Part shown: piece after piece, positions 25,152-33,721 of the stretch
Layout of the letters: every line of letters starts with the position of its first letter
Numbering within the stretch: the stretch's first letter is position 1
DNA from: an uncultured Pseudomonadota bacterium
GTDB taxonomy: Bacteria > Pseudomonadota > Gammaproteobacteria > Steroidobacterales > Steroidobacteraceae
Length of the DNA stretch: 45,078 bases
Direction of reading: 5' to 3'
Assembly: GCA_903885195.1 (NCBI GenBank)
Contig: CAISHQ010000092.1
Location: 1 to 45,078 of the forward strand
Program-made: the position numbers and the translations under genes
The notes under the pieces: model-generated
Databases searched by the model: none
What the model saw: only the letters and a program-made list of their open reading frames with translations
What the model was told of the DNA's origin: nothing

Positions 25152-27260
25152 TCAATTATTGAACCCGCGCTTTCGCATCAACGCTTCGATTCCGGGGTCG
25201 CGACCACGGAATGATCGGTACGCGTCGGCCGGATCACGCGTATTGCCGATCGAGAACACGTTATCGCGCAGGCGTTGCGCAACGTCCTTGTCCCACGCGC
25301 CCTTGCTCTCGACGAAAGCGTCCCAGGCGTCGGCGGTGAGCGTATCGGCCCACAGATAGCTGTAGTAGCCCGCGGAATAGCCGTCGCCCGAGAACACGTG
25401 ACCGAACTGCGGCGTGCGATGCCGCATGACGATTTCTTTGGGCATGCCAAGTGAAGTCAGCGTTTCGCGCTCGAACGCGTCGGCATCGATGCGCGAGTCC
25501 TTGCGCGCCGCCAAATGCAGCTTCATGTCGATCAGGGCGGCCGAGAGGTACTCGACCGTGGCGAAACCCTGGTTGAAGGTCTTCGCCCGCTCCACCTTCG
25601 CGACGAGTTCGGCAGGAATGGGCTTGCCGGTCTGGTAGTGCACGGCGAATCGGTCGAGCACTTCCTTGACGGGCAGCCAGTGCTCGAGCAGTTGCGAGGG
25701 GAACTCGACGTAGTCGCGAGCCACGTTCGTGCCCGACACGCTCGGGTAGGTGACGTTGGATGACAGTCCATGCAGCGCGTGGCCGAATTCGTGAAACAGC
25801 GTGACGGCATCGTCCCAGCTGATCAGCACGGGTTCGCCGGGCTTGCCCTTCACGAAGTTGGAATTGTTCGAGACGATGGTCGTGACTGCCCCGTCAAAAC
25901 GCTCCTGGTTGCGATAGGCGTTCATCCAGGCGCCGGATTGCTTGCCCACTCGCGCATACGGATCGAAGTACCACAGCCCCACGAGCTTGCCCGCGGCATC
26001 GTCCACACGCCAAACGCGCACATCGGGGTGGTACACGGGCACGGTGCCCGCGGCGAGTTCCGAGAAGCGCATGCCGAACAGTTCGCCCGCCACGTAGAAC
26101 ATGCCCTCCCGAAGCTTCTCGAGCTGCAGATAGGGTTTCAGTTCGTTGGTGTCGAGGTCGTACTTCGCCTTGCGGACTTTCTCCGCGTAGTAGCGATAGT
26201 CCCAGGGCTCGATGCGGATCCCGGCGCTCTCCGCGTCGGCGAGTTTCTGCATGTCGGCGACCTCTTCGCGAACCCGCAACACGGCCGGCTTCCACACGGC
26301 TTCCATGAGTTCCATGGCCCGTTCCGGCGTTCGTGCCATCGAGTCCTCGAGACGCCAGTGCGCGTGTGTCGCGTAGCCCAGCAGGCCAGCCCGCTCGGCG
26401 CGCAGCTGCAGGATCTCGCCGATCAGCGCGTTGTTATCTCGCGCGTCGCCGTTGTCGCCGCGGTTGACGAAAGTGCGCCAGACTTTCTCGCGCAGCTCAC
26501 GGCGCGTGGAGTAGGTGAGGAAGGGTTCGACCGACGAGCGCGTGTTGGCCACGATCCACTTGCCCTTCTGCCCGCGGCGCTCCGCGTCCGCTGCGAACCC
26601 GGCGCGCAGCGACTCAGGTAGGCCGGCCAGATCCGCTTCCGACTGCAGCACGAGAAAGCGCTCGCTTTCATCAGCGAGCAGATTTTGGCTGAAGCGGGTG
26701 AAGAGTCCGGCGAGGCTCTGGTTGATCGCCGCGAGCCGTTGCTTGGCCGAGGCGTCGAGCTTGGCGCCCGCCCGTACGAAGTTGTTGTGCACGAGCCAGG
26801 TCAGCCTTTGCTGCTCGGGCGTCAGGCCCGCCGATTCGCGGGTCGCGTACACCGAAGCGATGCGCTTGAAGAGCTTCTCGTTCTGCGTGATGCGATCACG
26901 AAAGGCCGCGAGCTTGGGTTCGATGTCCCGCTCGACCTGCTGCACGGCGTCATCACTCAGCGTGGAGCCGTAGATGTAGTACACCGTGGCGGCCCGATCG
27001 AGCGCTCGACCGGAACGTTCCATGGCGGCGATGGTGTTTTCGAAGGTCGGCGGCGCGGGGTTGTCGGCAATCGCCTGCAGCTCCTGCAGATGCAACGCCA
27101 TGCCTTCCTCGAGCGCCGGCGCGAGCAGCGCGGGCGAGGCCTGGTCGAATGGCGGCACTCCGCCGAAGGGACCCGCCCAGGGTCGCAACAAAGGATTGTC
27201 GGCAGCGACAGCAGTGGTGATGAGGGCTGTGGTCATGAGCAGGGGTAGCACGTGGCGCAT
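25152..27260 (-). CDS. M3-family metallopeptidase, exported dipeptidyl carboxypeptidase-like
   Basis: 702 residues with a signal peptide (MRHVLPLLMTTALITTAVAA, then DNPLL). The zinc-binding motif FHEFGHALHG lies near residue 490, with the third ligand Glu downstream (DYVEFPSQLLEHW). The N-terminal helical half (ALEEGMALHLQELQAIADNPAPPTFENTIAAME) and the C-terminal ending (YSAGYYSYLWADTLTADAWDAF...DPADAYRSFRGRDPGIEALMRKRG) are typical of Dcp/oligopeptidase A. Export suggests a periplasmic enzyme trimming C-terminal dipeptides, like other secreted M3 peptidases. It follows the acyltransferase gene by 41 bases on the same strand and could be the last gene of that run. Confidence 0.95.
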   Translation of the reverse strand: MRHVLPLLMTTALITTAVAADNPLLRPWAGPFGGVPPFDQASPALLAPALEEGMALHLQELQAIADNPAPPTFENTIAAMERSGRALDRAATVYYIYGSTLSDDAVQQVERDIEPKLAAFRDRITQNEKLFKRIASVYATRESAGLTPEQQRLTWLVHNNFVRAGAKLDASAKQRLAAINQSLAGLFTRFSQNLLADESERFLVLQSEADLAGLPESLRAGFAADAERRGQKGKWIVANTRSSVEPFLTYSTRRELREKVWRTFVNRGDNGDARDNNALIGEILQLRAERAGLLGYATHAHWRLEDSMARTPERAMELMEAVWKPAVLRVREEVADMQKLADAESAGIRIEPWDYRYYAEKVRKAKYDLDTNELKPYLQLEKLREGMFYVAGELFGMRFSELAAGTVPVYHPDVRVWRVDDAAGKLVGLWYFDPYARVGKQSGAWMNAYRNQERFDGAVTTIVSNNSNFVKGKPGEPVLISWDDAVTLFHEFGHALHGLSSNVTYPSVSGTNVARDYVEFPSQLLEHWLPVKEVLDRFAVHYQTGKPIPAELVAKVERAKTFNQGFATVEYLSAALIDMKLHLAARKDSRIDADAFERETLTSLGMPKEIVMRHRTPQFGHVFSGDGYSAGYYSYLWADTLTADAWDAFVESKGAWDKDVAQRLRDNVFSIGNTRDPADAYRSFRGRDPGIEALMRKRGFNN

Positions 27261-27278
27261 GTCAAAGATCCATTCATG

Positions 27279-27306
27279 GGGCAGTGTTCAGAGGGCAGTG
27301 TTCAGG
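27279..27306. repeat. Imperfect 14-bp tandem duplication at the acyltransferase 3' end
   Basis: GGGCAGTGTTCAGA (27279-27292) is repeated directly as GGGCAGTGTTCAGG (27293-27306), 13 of 14 identical. The second copy covers the acyltransferase stop codon (27302-27304). Confidence 0.9.
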
Positions 27307-28039
27307 AGACAGGGGTTGTGGCCGCGGACCGCCGCAGCGGTTCCTCGTCCTGATAACCGGTTTGCCGATCGAGGCCGGAGTGCAGCTCGAACAGCGTATC
27401 TTCTAGACGCTGGCGGAGGCTCTCGAGTTCCACCTCGTTCATCTTGGCAGGGACTTCGATGGGCTCAGCGGCCTGTACCGCCACGGTAGCACCGGGTTTC
27501 GGGATGATGGTGCGGTCCCAGGAGCGGTTCCAGCGCCAGCAGTCACGCGTCGAGGCGGCAACCGGGAGCAACAGGCTGCCGGTCTTTTGCGCGAGCGTGA
27601 TGGTACCGAGTTGGGCGATGCCCCGCGGTCCGCGGGAGCCATCGACGGCGAGGCAGGAGTTCAAACCCCGATCCTCGCGCTGGGCCTTGATCATCTCGAC
27701 GAGTGCGCGGGCACCGCCTTTACCCGAGGAGCCGCGCGCGACGCGAAAGCCGAGTCCTTCCTCGATACGTGTCATGGCTTCGCCGTCGCGACTCTGCGAG
27801 CACATCAGGATCCATCGGCCCTGTTCCGGCAGGCTGAAATAGTGGAGCATCGCGAAGGTGCGCGAGTGCAGGAACGCGCCCACGACTGGTTGCCCCGCTG
27901 CGATCAGCCGATGCAGCACTTCGATGTTGCGACTGTCGTAGGTCCAGGAGCGGCCGAGACTGCGATACATCCGCCAACCGATCGGCGGCAGGACCTTGTG
28001 CAGCAGAAAGCGCCGCACGGGCTTGCGTTGACGCGTCAT
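27302..28039 (-). CDS. DUF374 lysophospholipid acyltransferase-like protein
   Basis: 245 residues. Features of the DUF374 branch of the LPLAT acyltransferases are AFLHSRTFAMLHYFSLPEQGRWILMCSQSRDGEAMTRIEEGLGFRVARGSSGKGGARAL and LAVDGSRGPRGIAQLGTITLAQKTGSLLLPVA, where the HS(G)R motif replaces the classical HxxxxD pattern. These proteins sit at the inner membrane and are thought to transfer acyl chains to lipid A or lysophospholipids, but the branch is poorly characterised. The gene lies 14 bases behind the HMG-CoA reductase gene, so the two are almost certainly co-transcribed. Confidence 0.85.
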   Translation of the reverse strand: MTRQRKPVRRFLLHKVLPPIGWRMYRSLGRSWTYDSRNIEVLHRLIAAGQPVVGAFLHSRTFAMLHYFSLPEQGRWILMCSQSRDGEAMTRIEEGLGFRVARGSSGKGGARALVEMIKAQREDRGLNSCLAVDGSRGPRGIAQLGTITLAQKTGSLLLPVAASTRDCWRWNRSWDRTIIPKPGATVAVQAAEPIEVPAKMNEVELESLRQRLEDTLFELHSGLDRQTGYQDEEPLRRSAATTPVS

Positions 28040-28053
28040 GCTCGAGGGGCTCC

Positions 28054-29259
28054 TCAGGCGGCGCCCGTACCGCGACCCTTGCGGCCGCCGCTCGCATGCG
28101 CTGCGGCAAAGGCGCCGCTCGCCATGGCGCCGATGACGGCGAGCTCCCCGGCCAGCGCGACTACGGCGCAGATCTCCGCAAATTTGGCCGCCGTTCCGGG
28201 GCCGGTGCAGCCGAGCATGCCGAGGCTCTCTTTGGCGGTGGGCAGGAAGGTGCCACCGCCGACCGTGCCGACGATCAGATTGGGCATGGTCACCGAGACA
28301 TACAGATCGGACTGCGCGGTCAGTTCACAGCGTGTGATGGAGGTGGTTGCCTCCGAGACGCAGGCCACGTCCTGACCGCAAGCGATGAAGAGGGCCGCCA
28401 GTGCATTGGCCACATTCCCCTGCAGGCCGACGGCACCGGTCTGCGCCGCGCCGACGGTGGCCTGATTCCAGCTACGGGCCATGCCCGCCGCATCCGAACG
28501 CCAGTAGCGACCAATGACTCGCGAGGACAGCACGATCTCGGCCGAGGCATTGCGACCGCGGGCACCGAGGAAGGCCTGCGCCGAGGCGCGCTTGTCGCCC
28601 GACAGTACCGACTCGACAAGCCAGCTCTCGGGGGCGTGCGGCATCAGCGGCAGCAGTTGCTGGCACACCGCCTGCGTGGCGAGTGTGACCATGTTCTGTC
28701 CCGCAGCGTCGCCCGTCGAATACTCGAGCATCATGTAGACGGTGTTGCCGACCAACGAGGTTTTGGCGCTCTGCAGGCGGCAATAGCGGGAGGTGGTCGC
28801 CGCCGCGGCTTGCATGAGCGGCAACTGCGTCGGCAACCATTCGACGATTGTCATCGCTGTGGCGATATCGGTGAATGTGAAGCAGGGTGCTCGTCCGACC
28901 AGTTGTCGACTGCACGCGGCCACTGCACCGCCGCAGCGGTTGATGACGTTGAAGGCGTGCTGGAAAGAAGCGACCAGCGTGCCTTCGGTGGTCGCGAGCG
29001 GCACGATGAAATCACCGTCGGCGTGCCGACCGCGGATACGTACGGGACCTGCCACCCCGAGCGGGATGCGGGCGAAGCCGATGAACCCCTCGATGCTGCC
29101 CGCCAGTGCCTCCGGTGCCATATCCGGCGCTACCCCGCTGATCGCCTCCAGCGAGTGGCCGTCCTCGCCGAGGCGCGCCAGACGGGCATCCCGCGCGGCA
29201 GGCGAGCAGTCGGTGGTGGCAGGCAGGCGGCGGGTCGCCCCGCGGGCTTCTTCGGTCAT
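28054..29259 (-). CDS. Hydroxymethylglutaryl-CoA reductase, class I-like
   Basis: 401 residues. It converts HMG-CoA to mevalonate with NADPH. Class I-type motifs are all visible: IEGFIGFARIPLGVAGP with catalytic Glu near 56, ATTEGTLVAS, SGDKRASAQAFLGARGRNASAE with catalytic Lys near 221, AVGLQGNVANALAALFIACGQDVA with catalytic Asp near 294, TVGGGTFLPTAKESLGMLG, and a His near 388 (AAHASGGRKG). The second Lys of the usual DKK is Arg. The ATG at 29259 begins just before the conserved N-terminal region. No other mevalonate-pathway gene is in the window, although most gammaproteobacteria use the MEP route, so acquisition by transfer is possible. It lies between an outer-membrane protein and a DUF374 acyltransferase gene. 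Confidence 0.93.
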   Translation of the reverse strand: MTEEARGATRRLPATTDCSPAARDARLARLGEDGHSLEAISGVAPDMAPEALAGSIEGFIGFARIPLGVAGPVRIRGRHADGDFIVPLATTEGTLVASFQHAFNVINRCGGAVAACSRQLVGRAPCFTFTDIATAMTIVEWLPTQLPLMQAAAATTSRYCRLQSAKTSLVGNTVYMMLEYSTGDAAGQNMVTLATQAVCQQLLPLMPHAPESWLVESVLSGDKRASAQAFLGARGRNASAEIVLSSRVIGRYWRSDAAGMARSWNQATVGAAQTGAVGLQGNVANALAALFIACGQDVACVSEATTSITRCELTAQSDLYVSVTMPNLIVGTVGGGTFLPTAKESLGMLGCTGPGTAAKFAEICAVVALAGELAVIGAMASGAFAAAHASGGRKGRGTGAA

Positions 29260-29305
29260 GGTGCGCAATTGTGAGCGGCGGCGTGGGATGCAGCAACCGC
29301 TGCGT

Positions 29306-30184
29306 TCAAAAGGCTTCGCCGAACACCAGACTGATGGCCTCGAGATCGCGTCCCACCCGATAACTGAGCCCCACGCGTGGCAGGGTAAAGCGGCCGATGC
29401 GCACGGGTTCCAAGGACCCAAACATGATACCGACCTCCGCCTGTAACGGCGCAACGCGCTGCGCCGAGCGCACGGCCAGCAACGCCGCGCCGGGCGGCTG
29501 CGGGTACCAGCGCAAGGCCGCATAGGGCGCGTAGCCCCAGGGCTTGCGACCGGGCGAGCGCCTAAGCTCCCGCTGCACTTCGAGTCCGCTCACGATCTGC
29601 ACGAGGCTGTCGCGACCGATCTCGTCGGTGCTGCTTAGGGCGTAAATGGCCGAAAATTTCCGGCGTAGCGGCCCGAAGCGCGAGGGGTCCGTGCGCTCGG
29701 CCTCGAGGCCTGCGGTGAAGACCTGCGAGTTTCGATCGTTGCGTCGATCGCGCGCCACGCCAGCCTCGATGAAGGGGCTGACCTGCCAAGCGTTGCCGGC
29801 CGTGAAATTCCAGCGCAGGCCTGGAACGAGCGCCACCGTAGATACGTCTGTCGGCAGACCTTCCTCGAGCAGCAACTCGGGCTTGAAGTCAAAAAAACCG
29901 AGCGTGAGGGGGACTGTGACCATGACGCCCGCATGTCGCTCGGACGTTTCGCGCCACTGCCACTCGAAGGGCAGACGATAGACTTGCACCGTGCGCCCCG
30001 AGATCTCGTAGATGCCGCTGCCGAGTCGATGCGCAAAGGCGAAATTACCTTGCGGAAGCACTTGCTCCGGCGGCTCGGCGGCAATCGCCGCGGATGTGGT
30101 CCATGACAGCGCCAGCGCGCAGAGGGCACCGAGACGATGGCCGCGGGCGAGGCGGCGAGCAGCGGGCAGGCGGGCAGCAGACAT
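29306..30184 (-). CDS. Exported outer-membrane beta-barrel-like protein
   Basis: 292 residues. A basic N-terminus and signal peptide (LGALCALALSWTTSAAIAA, then EPPEQ) precede alternating beta-strand-like stretches (GTVQVYRLPFEWQWRE-type, VMVTVPLTLGFFDF, SPFIEAGVARD, YAPYAALRWYPQPPG, LPRVGLSYRVGRDL). The last residue is Phe (VFGEAF), as expected for an outer-membrane barrel. I do not recognise a named family. A TTG two codons upstream (30190) is an alternative start, but the ATG at 30184 fits the signal peptide. It is 46 bases upstream of the HMG-CoA reductase gene on the same strand, probably the first gene of that transcript, and diverges from the OsmC-like gene 57 bases away. Confidence 0.75.
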   Translation of the reverse strand: MSAARLPAARRLARGHRLGALCALALSWTTSAAIAAEPPEQVLPQGNFAFAHRLGSGIYEISGRTVQVYRLPFEWQWRETSERHAGVMVTVPLTLGFFDFKPELLLEEGLPTDVSTVALVPGLRWNFTAGNAWQVSPFIEAGVARDRRNDRNSQVFTAGLEAERTDPSRFGPLRRKFSAIYALSSTDEIGRDSLVQIVSGLEVQRELRRSPGRKPWGYAPYAALRWYPQPPGAALLAVRSAQRVAPLQAEVGIMFGSLEPVRIGRFTLPRVGLSYRVGRDLEAISLVFGEAF

Positions 30185-30241
30185 GGGCAAAATCTACAAT
30201 GAACGCCCACCGAAAGTCGCCCTGAGCCTGAGGATCCGTCC

Positions 30242-30676
30242 ATGCAGCCACTTCCCCATCACTACACGGTGTCCGCCGAAGCGGCGCCGAGTGGTGCCGT
30301 CACCCTAGGCTCGAGCGGCGTCGAGCCACTGCGCAGCGATGGTCCTGCGGAGTTCGATGGTCCGGGGGACTTGTGGTCGCCTGAGACTTTGCTGACCGCC
30401 GCGCTCGTCGATTGCTTCGTGCTGAGTTTTCGCGCCGTGGCGCGGGCCTCGCGCTTCGAGTGGAAGCGGCTCGATTGCAGGGCCGAGGGGACGCTGGAGC
30501 GCATCGAGCGGGTGACGAGTTTCACGGCCTTCACCGTCAAGGCGCGGCTCGAGGTGCCATCGGGGACCGACATCGAGCGCGCGCGCAAACTGCTGGCGAA
30601 GGCGGAGGAGGTCTGCCTGATCTCGAACTCGCTGAAGGGCAGTCACCGCCTCGAGGCCGAGGTCGTACTGGTCTAG
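30242..30676 (+). CDS. OsmC-family peroxiredoxin-like protein
   Basis: 144 residues. The two reactive cysteines of the OsmC/Ohr fold are present: Cys58 in LTAALVDCFVLSFRAVA and Cys125 in AEEVCLISNSL. The N-terminal SPETLLTAALVDC and C-terminal SLKGSHRLEAEV segments are characteristic. These proteins reduce organic or lipid hydroperoxides in the cytosol. The length equals the family norm. It diverges from the outer-membrane gene; its stop is followed by a cluster of TAGGGGGCG-type repeats. Confidence 0.92.
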   Translation: MQPLPHHYTVSAEAAPSGAVTLGSSGVEPLRSDGPAEFDGPGDLWSPETLLTAALVDCFVLSFRAVARASRFEWKRLDCRAEGTLERIERVTSFTAFTVKARLEVPSGTDIERARKLLAKAEEVCLISNSLKGSHRLEAEVVLV

Positions 30677-30740
30677 GGGCGACGCGTGCTTGTAGGGGGC
30701 GTTTCCGGGAGGGCGCTTCTAGGGGGCGCTTCTAGGGGGC
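30672..30740. repeat. TAGGGGGCG-type short repeats between two converging genes
   Basis: Four copies of a TAGGGG(G)CG-like unit occur at about 30674, 30692, 30720 and 30733. A 13-bp period (GGGCGCTTCTAGG at 30711 and 30724) is exact. The first copy contains the OsmC stop codon and the last the minus-strand gene's stop. No hairpin is obvious. Confidence 0.75.
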
Positions 30741-31442
30741 GATGCGCGCTTCGCCGAGCATCAGCGCGCGGATGTACTCCGGGGCGACCAGGTGGCAGTA
30801 GTGATTGCCGCGCCAGCTCTCGGGCATGATTTTCCAGCGCCAATCTTCCCATTCGGCAAAGAGCGCATACGCGCGCAAGTGGATCCGTCCGTCTTCGCCG
30901 CGATAGGCCTCTGCTGCGGACTTCACCCACTGCGAGCCGGTGTAGCGCAGCACATCTGGATCGAGCATCACGCGATGAGGTGGCTCGCGCAGCCCCGCCC
31001 GCTCGGTCGGTGAAAATTTGGTCATGATCTCGCGGATCATCTCGCGGTGCAGGTCACGACAGCTGTGTTGGTTGGCGGGCACCGTGGGGTCGGCTGCGGC
31101 GCTCGCGCCATGTGCGCTGCGCAAATGATCAGCAGATTTGGTTTTGCAGGACACAGCGATGGGCATGCCGCGCGCATCGCGGGTGACGAACTGGTGGGTG
31201 CGCACGGGCCCGATGCCTGGCTTGGAGAGCTTGAAGGCTTCGAAGTCAGGCTCGATGACGTTGCGCAGCGGTAGCTGCGTAGCCACGAGCCGTCGCTGCA
31301 CTTCGCCGCAGAAATCGTCGTGGGTGGTGCTGAGTGAGCCCGACGTGCTGAGTGCCCCCGTCGTGGTGAGTGCGGCCGTCGCGGTCGTCGCGAGCAGGCC
31401 GAGCGCCAGTGATAGTGCGGCAGCAGCAGACGAACGGATCAT
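30732..31442 (-). CDS. Exported protein of unknown function
   Basis: 236 residues with a signal peptide (MIRSSAAAALSLALGLLATT, then ATA) and a low-complexity Thr/Ser linker (TTTGALSTSGSLSTT). The mature part has several Cys (CGEVQRRL, VSCKTK, HSCRDLHREM, HYCHLV), probably paired in the periplasm. The rest includes a W-rich segment (FAEWEDWRWKIMPESWRGNHYCHL). I recognise no family or active site. It lies 14 bases downstream of the NhaR-like gene on the same strand and is probably co-transcribed with it. Confidence 0.75.
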   Translation of the reverse strand: MIRSSAAAALSLALGLLATTATAALTTTGALSTSGSLSTTHDDFCGEVQRRLVATQLPLRNVIEPDFEAFKLSKPGIGPVRTHQFVTRDARGMPIAVSCKTKSADHLRSAHGASAAADPTVPANQHSCRDLHREMIREIMTKFSPTERAGLREPPHRVMLDPDVLRYTGSQWVKSAAEAYRGEDGRIHLRAYALFAEWEDWRWKIMPESWRGNHYCHLVAPEYIRALMLGEARIAP

Positions 31443-31456
31443 CGGCGGTTCTCCGA

Positions 31457-32437
31457 TCAGGCAGTGCGCCGCAGTGTAGCACCGCCCTTGCCGCGCTTCG
31501 GTGTGGCGGGCGCAGCGACGTCGGCCTCGCCCTCGGCTCGCATCGAGTAGAACTCGCGCGCCGATTGCGTGATGGTGGAGATGGCCGGGTGCTTGATCTT
31601 GCGCTCCGTGGAGATCGCAAAAAATCTCGCTCTAAGGCCTTCGATGCGCCCAATACGCAGCACACCGTACTGGCGGGTGATTTCCTTCTCGACCGCGAGC
31701 GGTGCGGCGAAGGCGCCGATGCCGTGCTGTGCGAATGTCTTGACCAAGGCACTGTCGTCGAGCTCACCGACGATGCGCGGCACGATACCGAACTTTTCGA
31801 ACCAGGCATCGAGCATGCGCCGGTTGGCCGTGCGATCGGTGGGCAGTAGCAGGGGAGCCTCGTGCAGGCTTTGTGGAAAATTGCCGCGCAGCTTGCGGGC
31901 GAGTGCAGGAGCCGCGAAGAAACCGATGGCCGACTCGCCGAGCAGGTGACTGAAGGCCTTGAAGCCGGCATCCGCGGGTACCGCGCTCGTCGAGAGCACC
32001 AGATCGAGCCGGTGCGCCGCCAGCTCGCCGAGCAGGCTCTCCAGCGGACCCTCGTGACACAGCACGTGGAAGGGTCCATCGCCCGTCAGCAAAGGTTCGA
32101 GAATGCGCCAGGTGACGAGTTTCGGCACCGCATCGGCGACACCGATGGCTACCGACCGCCTGCCACGCGCGCCGGCGCCCCGCAGCACGCTGGCGAGCTC
32201 GAGGCCGCGCGGGAAGATTTCCTCGGCGTAGGCGTAGGCAATTCGCCCGAGTTCCGTGGGCACGAGGCGTCGACCCTGCTTCTCGAACAGCGCGCCTTGC
32301 CATTGAGCTTCGAGCAACTTGATTTGGCCGCTTACGGTCTGCGGCGTCAGGTGCAGGGCCGCTGCCGCCTGCGCCACGCCGCCCTCGCGGATCACAGTCC
32401 AGAAGTACAGCAGGTGGGTGTAGTTCGGATGACGCAT
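31457..32437 (-). CDS. nhaR: NhaR-like LysR-family transcriptional regulator
   Basis: 326 residues. The N-terminus matches NhaR rather than generic LysR proteins: NYTHLLYFWTVIREGGVAQAAAALHLTPQTVSGQIKLLE, then LEAQWQGALFEKQGRRLVPTELGRIAYAYAEEIF. The effector domain shows SVAIGVADAVPKLV and GELDDSALVKTFAQHGIGAFAAP, close to E. coli NhaR. That protein senses Na+ and activates the NhaA antiporter; no nhaA lies here, so the targets may be elsewhere. The C-terminal tail (PATPKRGKGGATLRR) is longer and basic. The ATG at 32437 was preferred over a TTG at 32452. It is divergent from the methyltransferase gene across 90 AT-rich bases with a likely LysR site. Confidence 0.88.
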   Translation of the reverse strand: MRHPNYTHLLYFWTVIREGGVAQAAAALHLTPQTVSGQIKLLEAQWQGALFEKQGRRLVPTELGRIAYAYAEEIFPRGLELASVLRGAGARGRRSVAIGVADAVPKLVTWRILEPLLTGDGPFHVLCHEGPLESLLGELAAHRLDLVLSTSAVPADAGFKAFSHLLGESAIGFFAAPALARKLRGNFPQSLHEAPLLLPTDRTANRRMLDAWFEKFGIVPRIVGELDDSALVKTFAQHGIGAFAAPLAVEKEITRQYGVLRIGRIEGLRARFFAISTERKIKHPAISTITQSAREFYSMRAEGEADVAAPATPKRGKGGATLRRTA

Positions 32438-32468
32438 GGGCTGACTCAGCAATAGTTCGGTAAAACCA

Positions 32469-32489
32469 GATTATCAGTCACGAATAATC
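32469..32489. promoter_or_regulatory. Probable LysR-type operator between nhaR and the methyltransferase
   Basis: GATTAT (32469-32474) and ATAATC (32484-32489) are perfect inverted arms with a 9-base spacer. The arrangement includes a T-N11-A pattern typical of LysR-family binding sites. It lies 31 bases upstream of the NhaR-like start, and a GATAAT-like -10 box overlaps it on the minus strand. Confidence 0.45.
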
Positions 32490-32527
32490 GATTTTCCAGA
32501 AATGAGTCGGTTCGCTATGGTTGGGCC

Positions 32528-33721
32528 ATGAGCCTGCCCAAGCCTTGGCACGAAATCGGTCAGCACCAGATGCTGCCGCAGTTGACGCACGACGAACTCG
32601 TGCGCTTCGACATGATCGGCCAGCTCAATACCTTCGCCGCGCAGCGCCTTGCTCCGCGGGTGCGAACCGCCTACGAAACCCGCGTGGTCAATGCCTGGCG
32701 GATGCGCCACGGCCATGCGCCCAAGGACCGTCACGAAGTGGCCGATGCTATGGCGCCCGATGCGGATTACCGGTCGTGGAGCCTCGTGCGCCGCAACACG
32801 ATGGAGATGCGCCAGCACGCAGGTCGTCGAGTGATGCTGCGGCAGGCGCGCGAACTGCGCGATCGCGCTGCGGCGTTCAATGCCGGAGCGAACACGCTGC
32901 AACTCGATGAGTCGTTACCGGTGCCTCGGTACGTGTCGGCCGTGGACACGCACCTCATGCCGGGTGGCTATGCGGCCGAGCATCTGCAGGGCGATGTGGT
33001 GAACCCTGCCAACTACGATGCCGGCTTGTTCGCAACCGTCGGGGGTAGCGCTGGGCCGTGGAACGATGCGGCAGGCCGTGCACTCGTCAACTGGTTGCGC
33101 GAGCAGCACCCGAACTTTCGCCCGCGACGGATCGTCGATCTGGGTTGCGGCGTGGGTCACAACACGCTGCCCTTGCGCGCGGCGTATCCACAGGCGGAAA
33201 TCATTGCGATCGATGTCGCGGCGCCTATGCTGCGTTACGGCCATGCCCGGGCGCGAGCGCTCGGTGTCGATGACGTCCTCTTCCGTCAGGAGGACGCCAC
33301 GCACACCTCGATCGCGAGCGGCTCCTGTGATCTCGTCTATACGACGATGGTGCTGCACGAGACCTCGCACGACGTACTTCCCAAGATCATGGTCGAGGCG
33401 CAGCGTTTGTTACGCGCCGGTGGACTCACTATTCACCTCGAGCAGCCGCCCTATCGAGGGTTCGAGCCCTTCGAGCAGTTCATGCGCGATTGGGATGGCC
33501 GTTACAACAACGAGCCGTTCTGGAGTGCGATGCACGAAACTTTCGTACCGGAACTGCTCGAGCGCGCGGGGTTCGCGCCGCAACGCATATTCGAGTCTCG
33601 CTGCTCGGCGGCGGGTGCGGGCTCGGCACAAGAGGATTTCGGACGGGCGCCCTCGTGGTACGCCGTCGGTGCATGGCAAACGGCAGACGGATTTGCCGCG
33701 ACTGGAGAGCACGGATCATGA
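32528..33721 (+). CDS. Class I methyltransferase with a long N-terminal domain
   Basis: 397 residues. Residues 1-200 form a domain of unknown type (MSLPKPWHEIGQHQMLPQLT..., RMRHGHAPKDRHEVADAMAP, RYVSAVDTHLMPGGYAAEH). Motif I is RIVDLGCGVGHNTLPLRAAYP (about 201), motif II IIAIDVAAPMLRYG, then QEDATHTSIASGSCDLVYTTMVLHE and AQRLLRAGGLTIHLEQPPYR, a typical SAM-dependent fold. The C-terminal part could shape the acceptor site. It is translationally coupled to the next small gene (ATGA). The short leader (TATGGT at 32514-32519) leaves little room for a ribosome binding site. Acceptor unknown; it could belong to the modification block downstream (inference). Confidence 0.88.
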   Translation: MSLPKPWHEIGQHQMLPQLTHDELVRFDMIGQLNTFAAQRLAPRVRTAYETRVVNAWRMRHGHAPKDRHEVADAMAPDADYRSWSLVRRNTMEMRQHAGRRVMLRQARELRDRAAAFNAGANTLQLDESLPVPRYVSAVDTHLMPGGYAAEHLQGDVVNPANYDAGLFATVGGSAGPWNDAAGRALVNWLREQHPNFRPRRIVDLGCGVGHNTLPLRAAYPQAEIIAIDVAAPMLRYGHARARALGVDDVLFRQEDATHTSIASGSCDLVYTTMVLHETSHDVLPKIMVEAQRLLRAGGLTIHLEQPPYRGFEPFEQFMRDWDGRYNNEPFWSAMHETFVPELLERAGFAPQRIFESRCSAAGAGSAQEDFGRAPSWYAVGAWQTADGFAATGEHGS

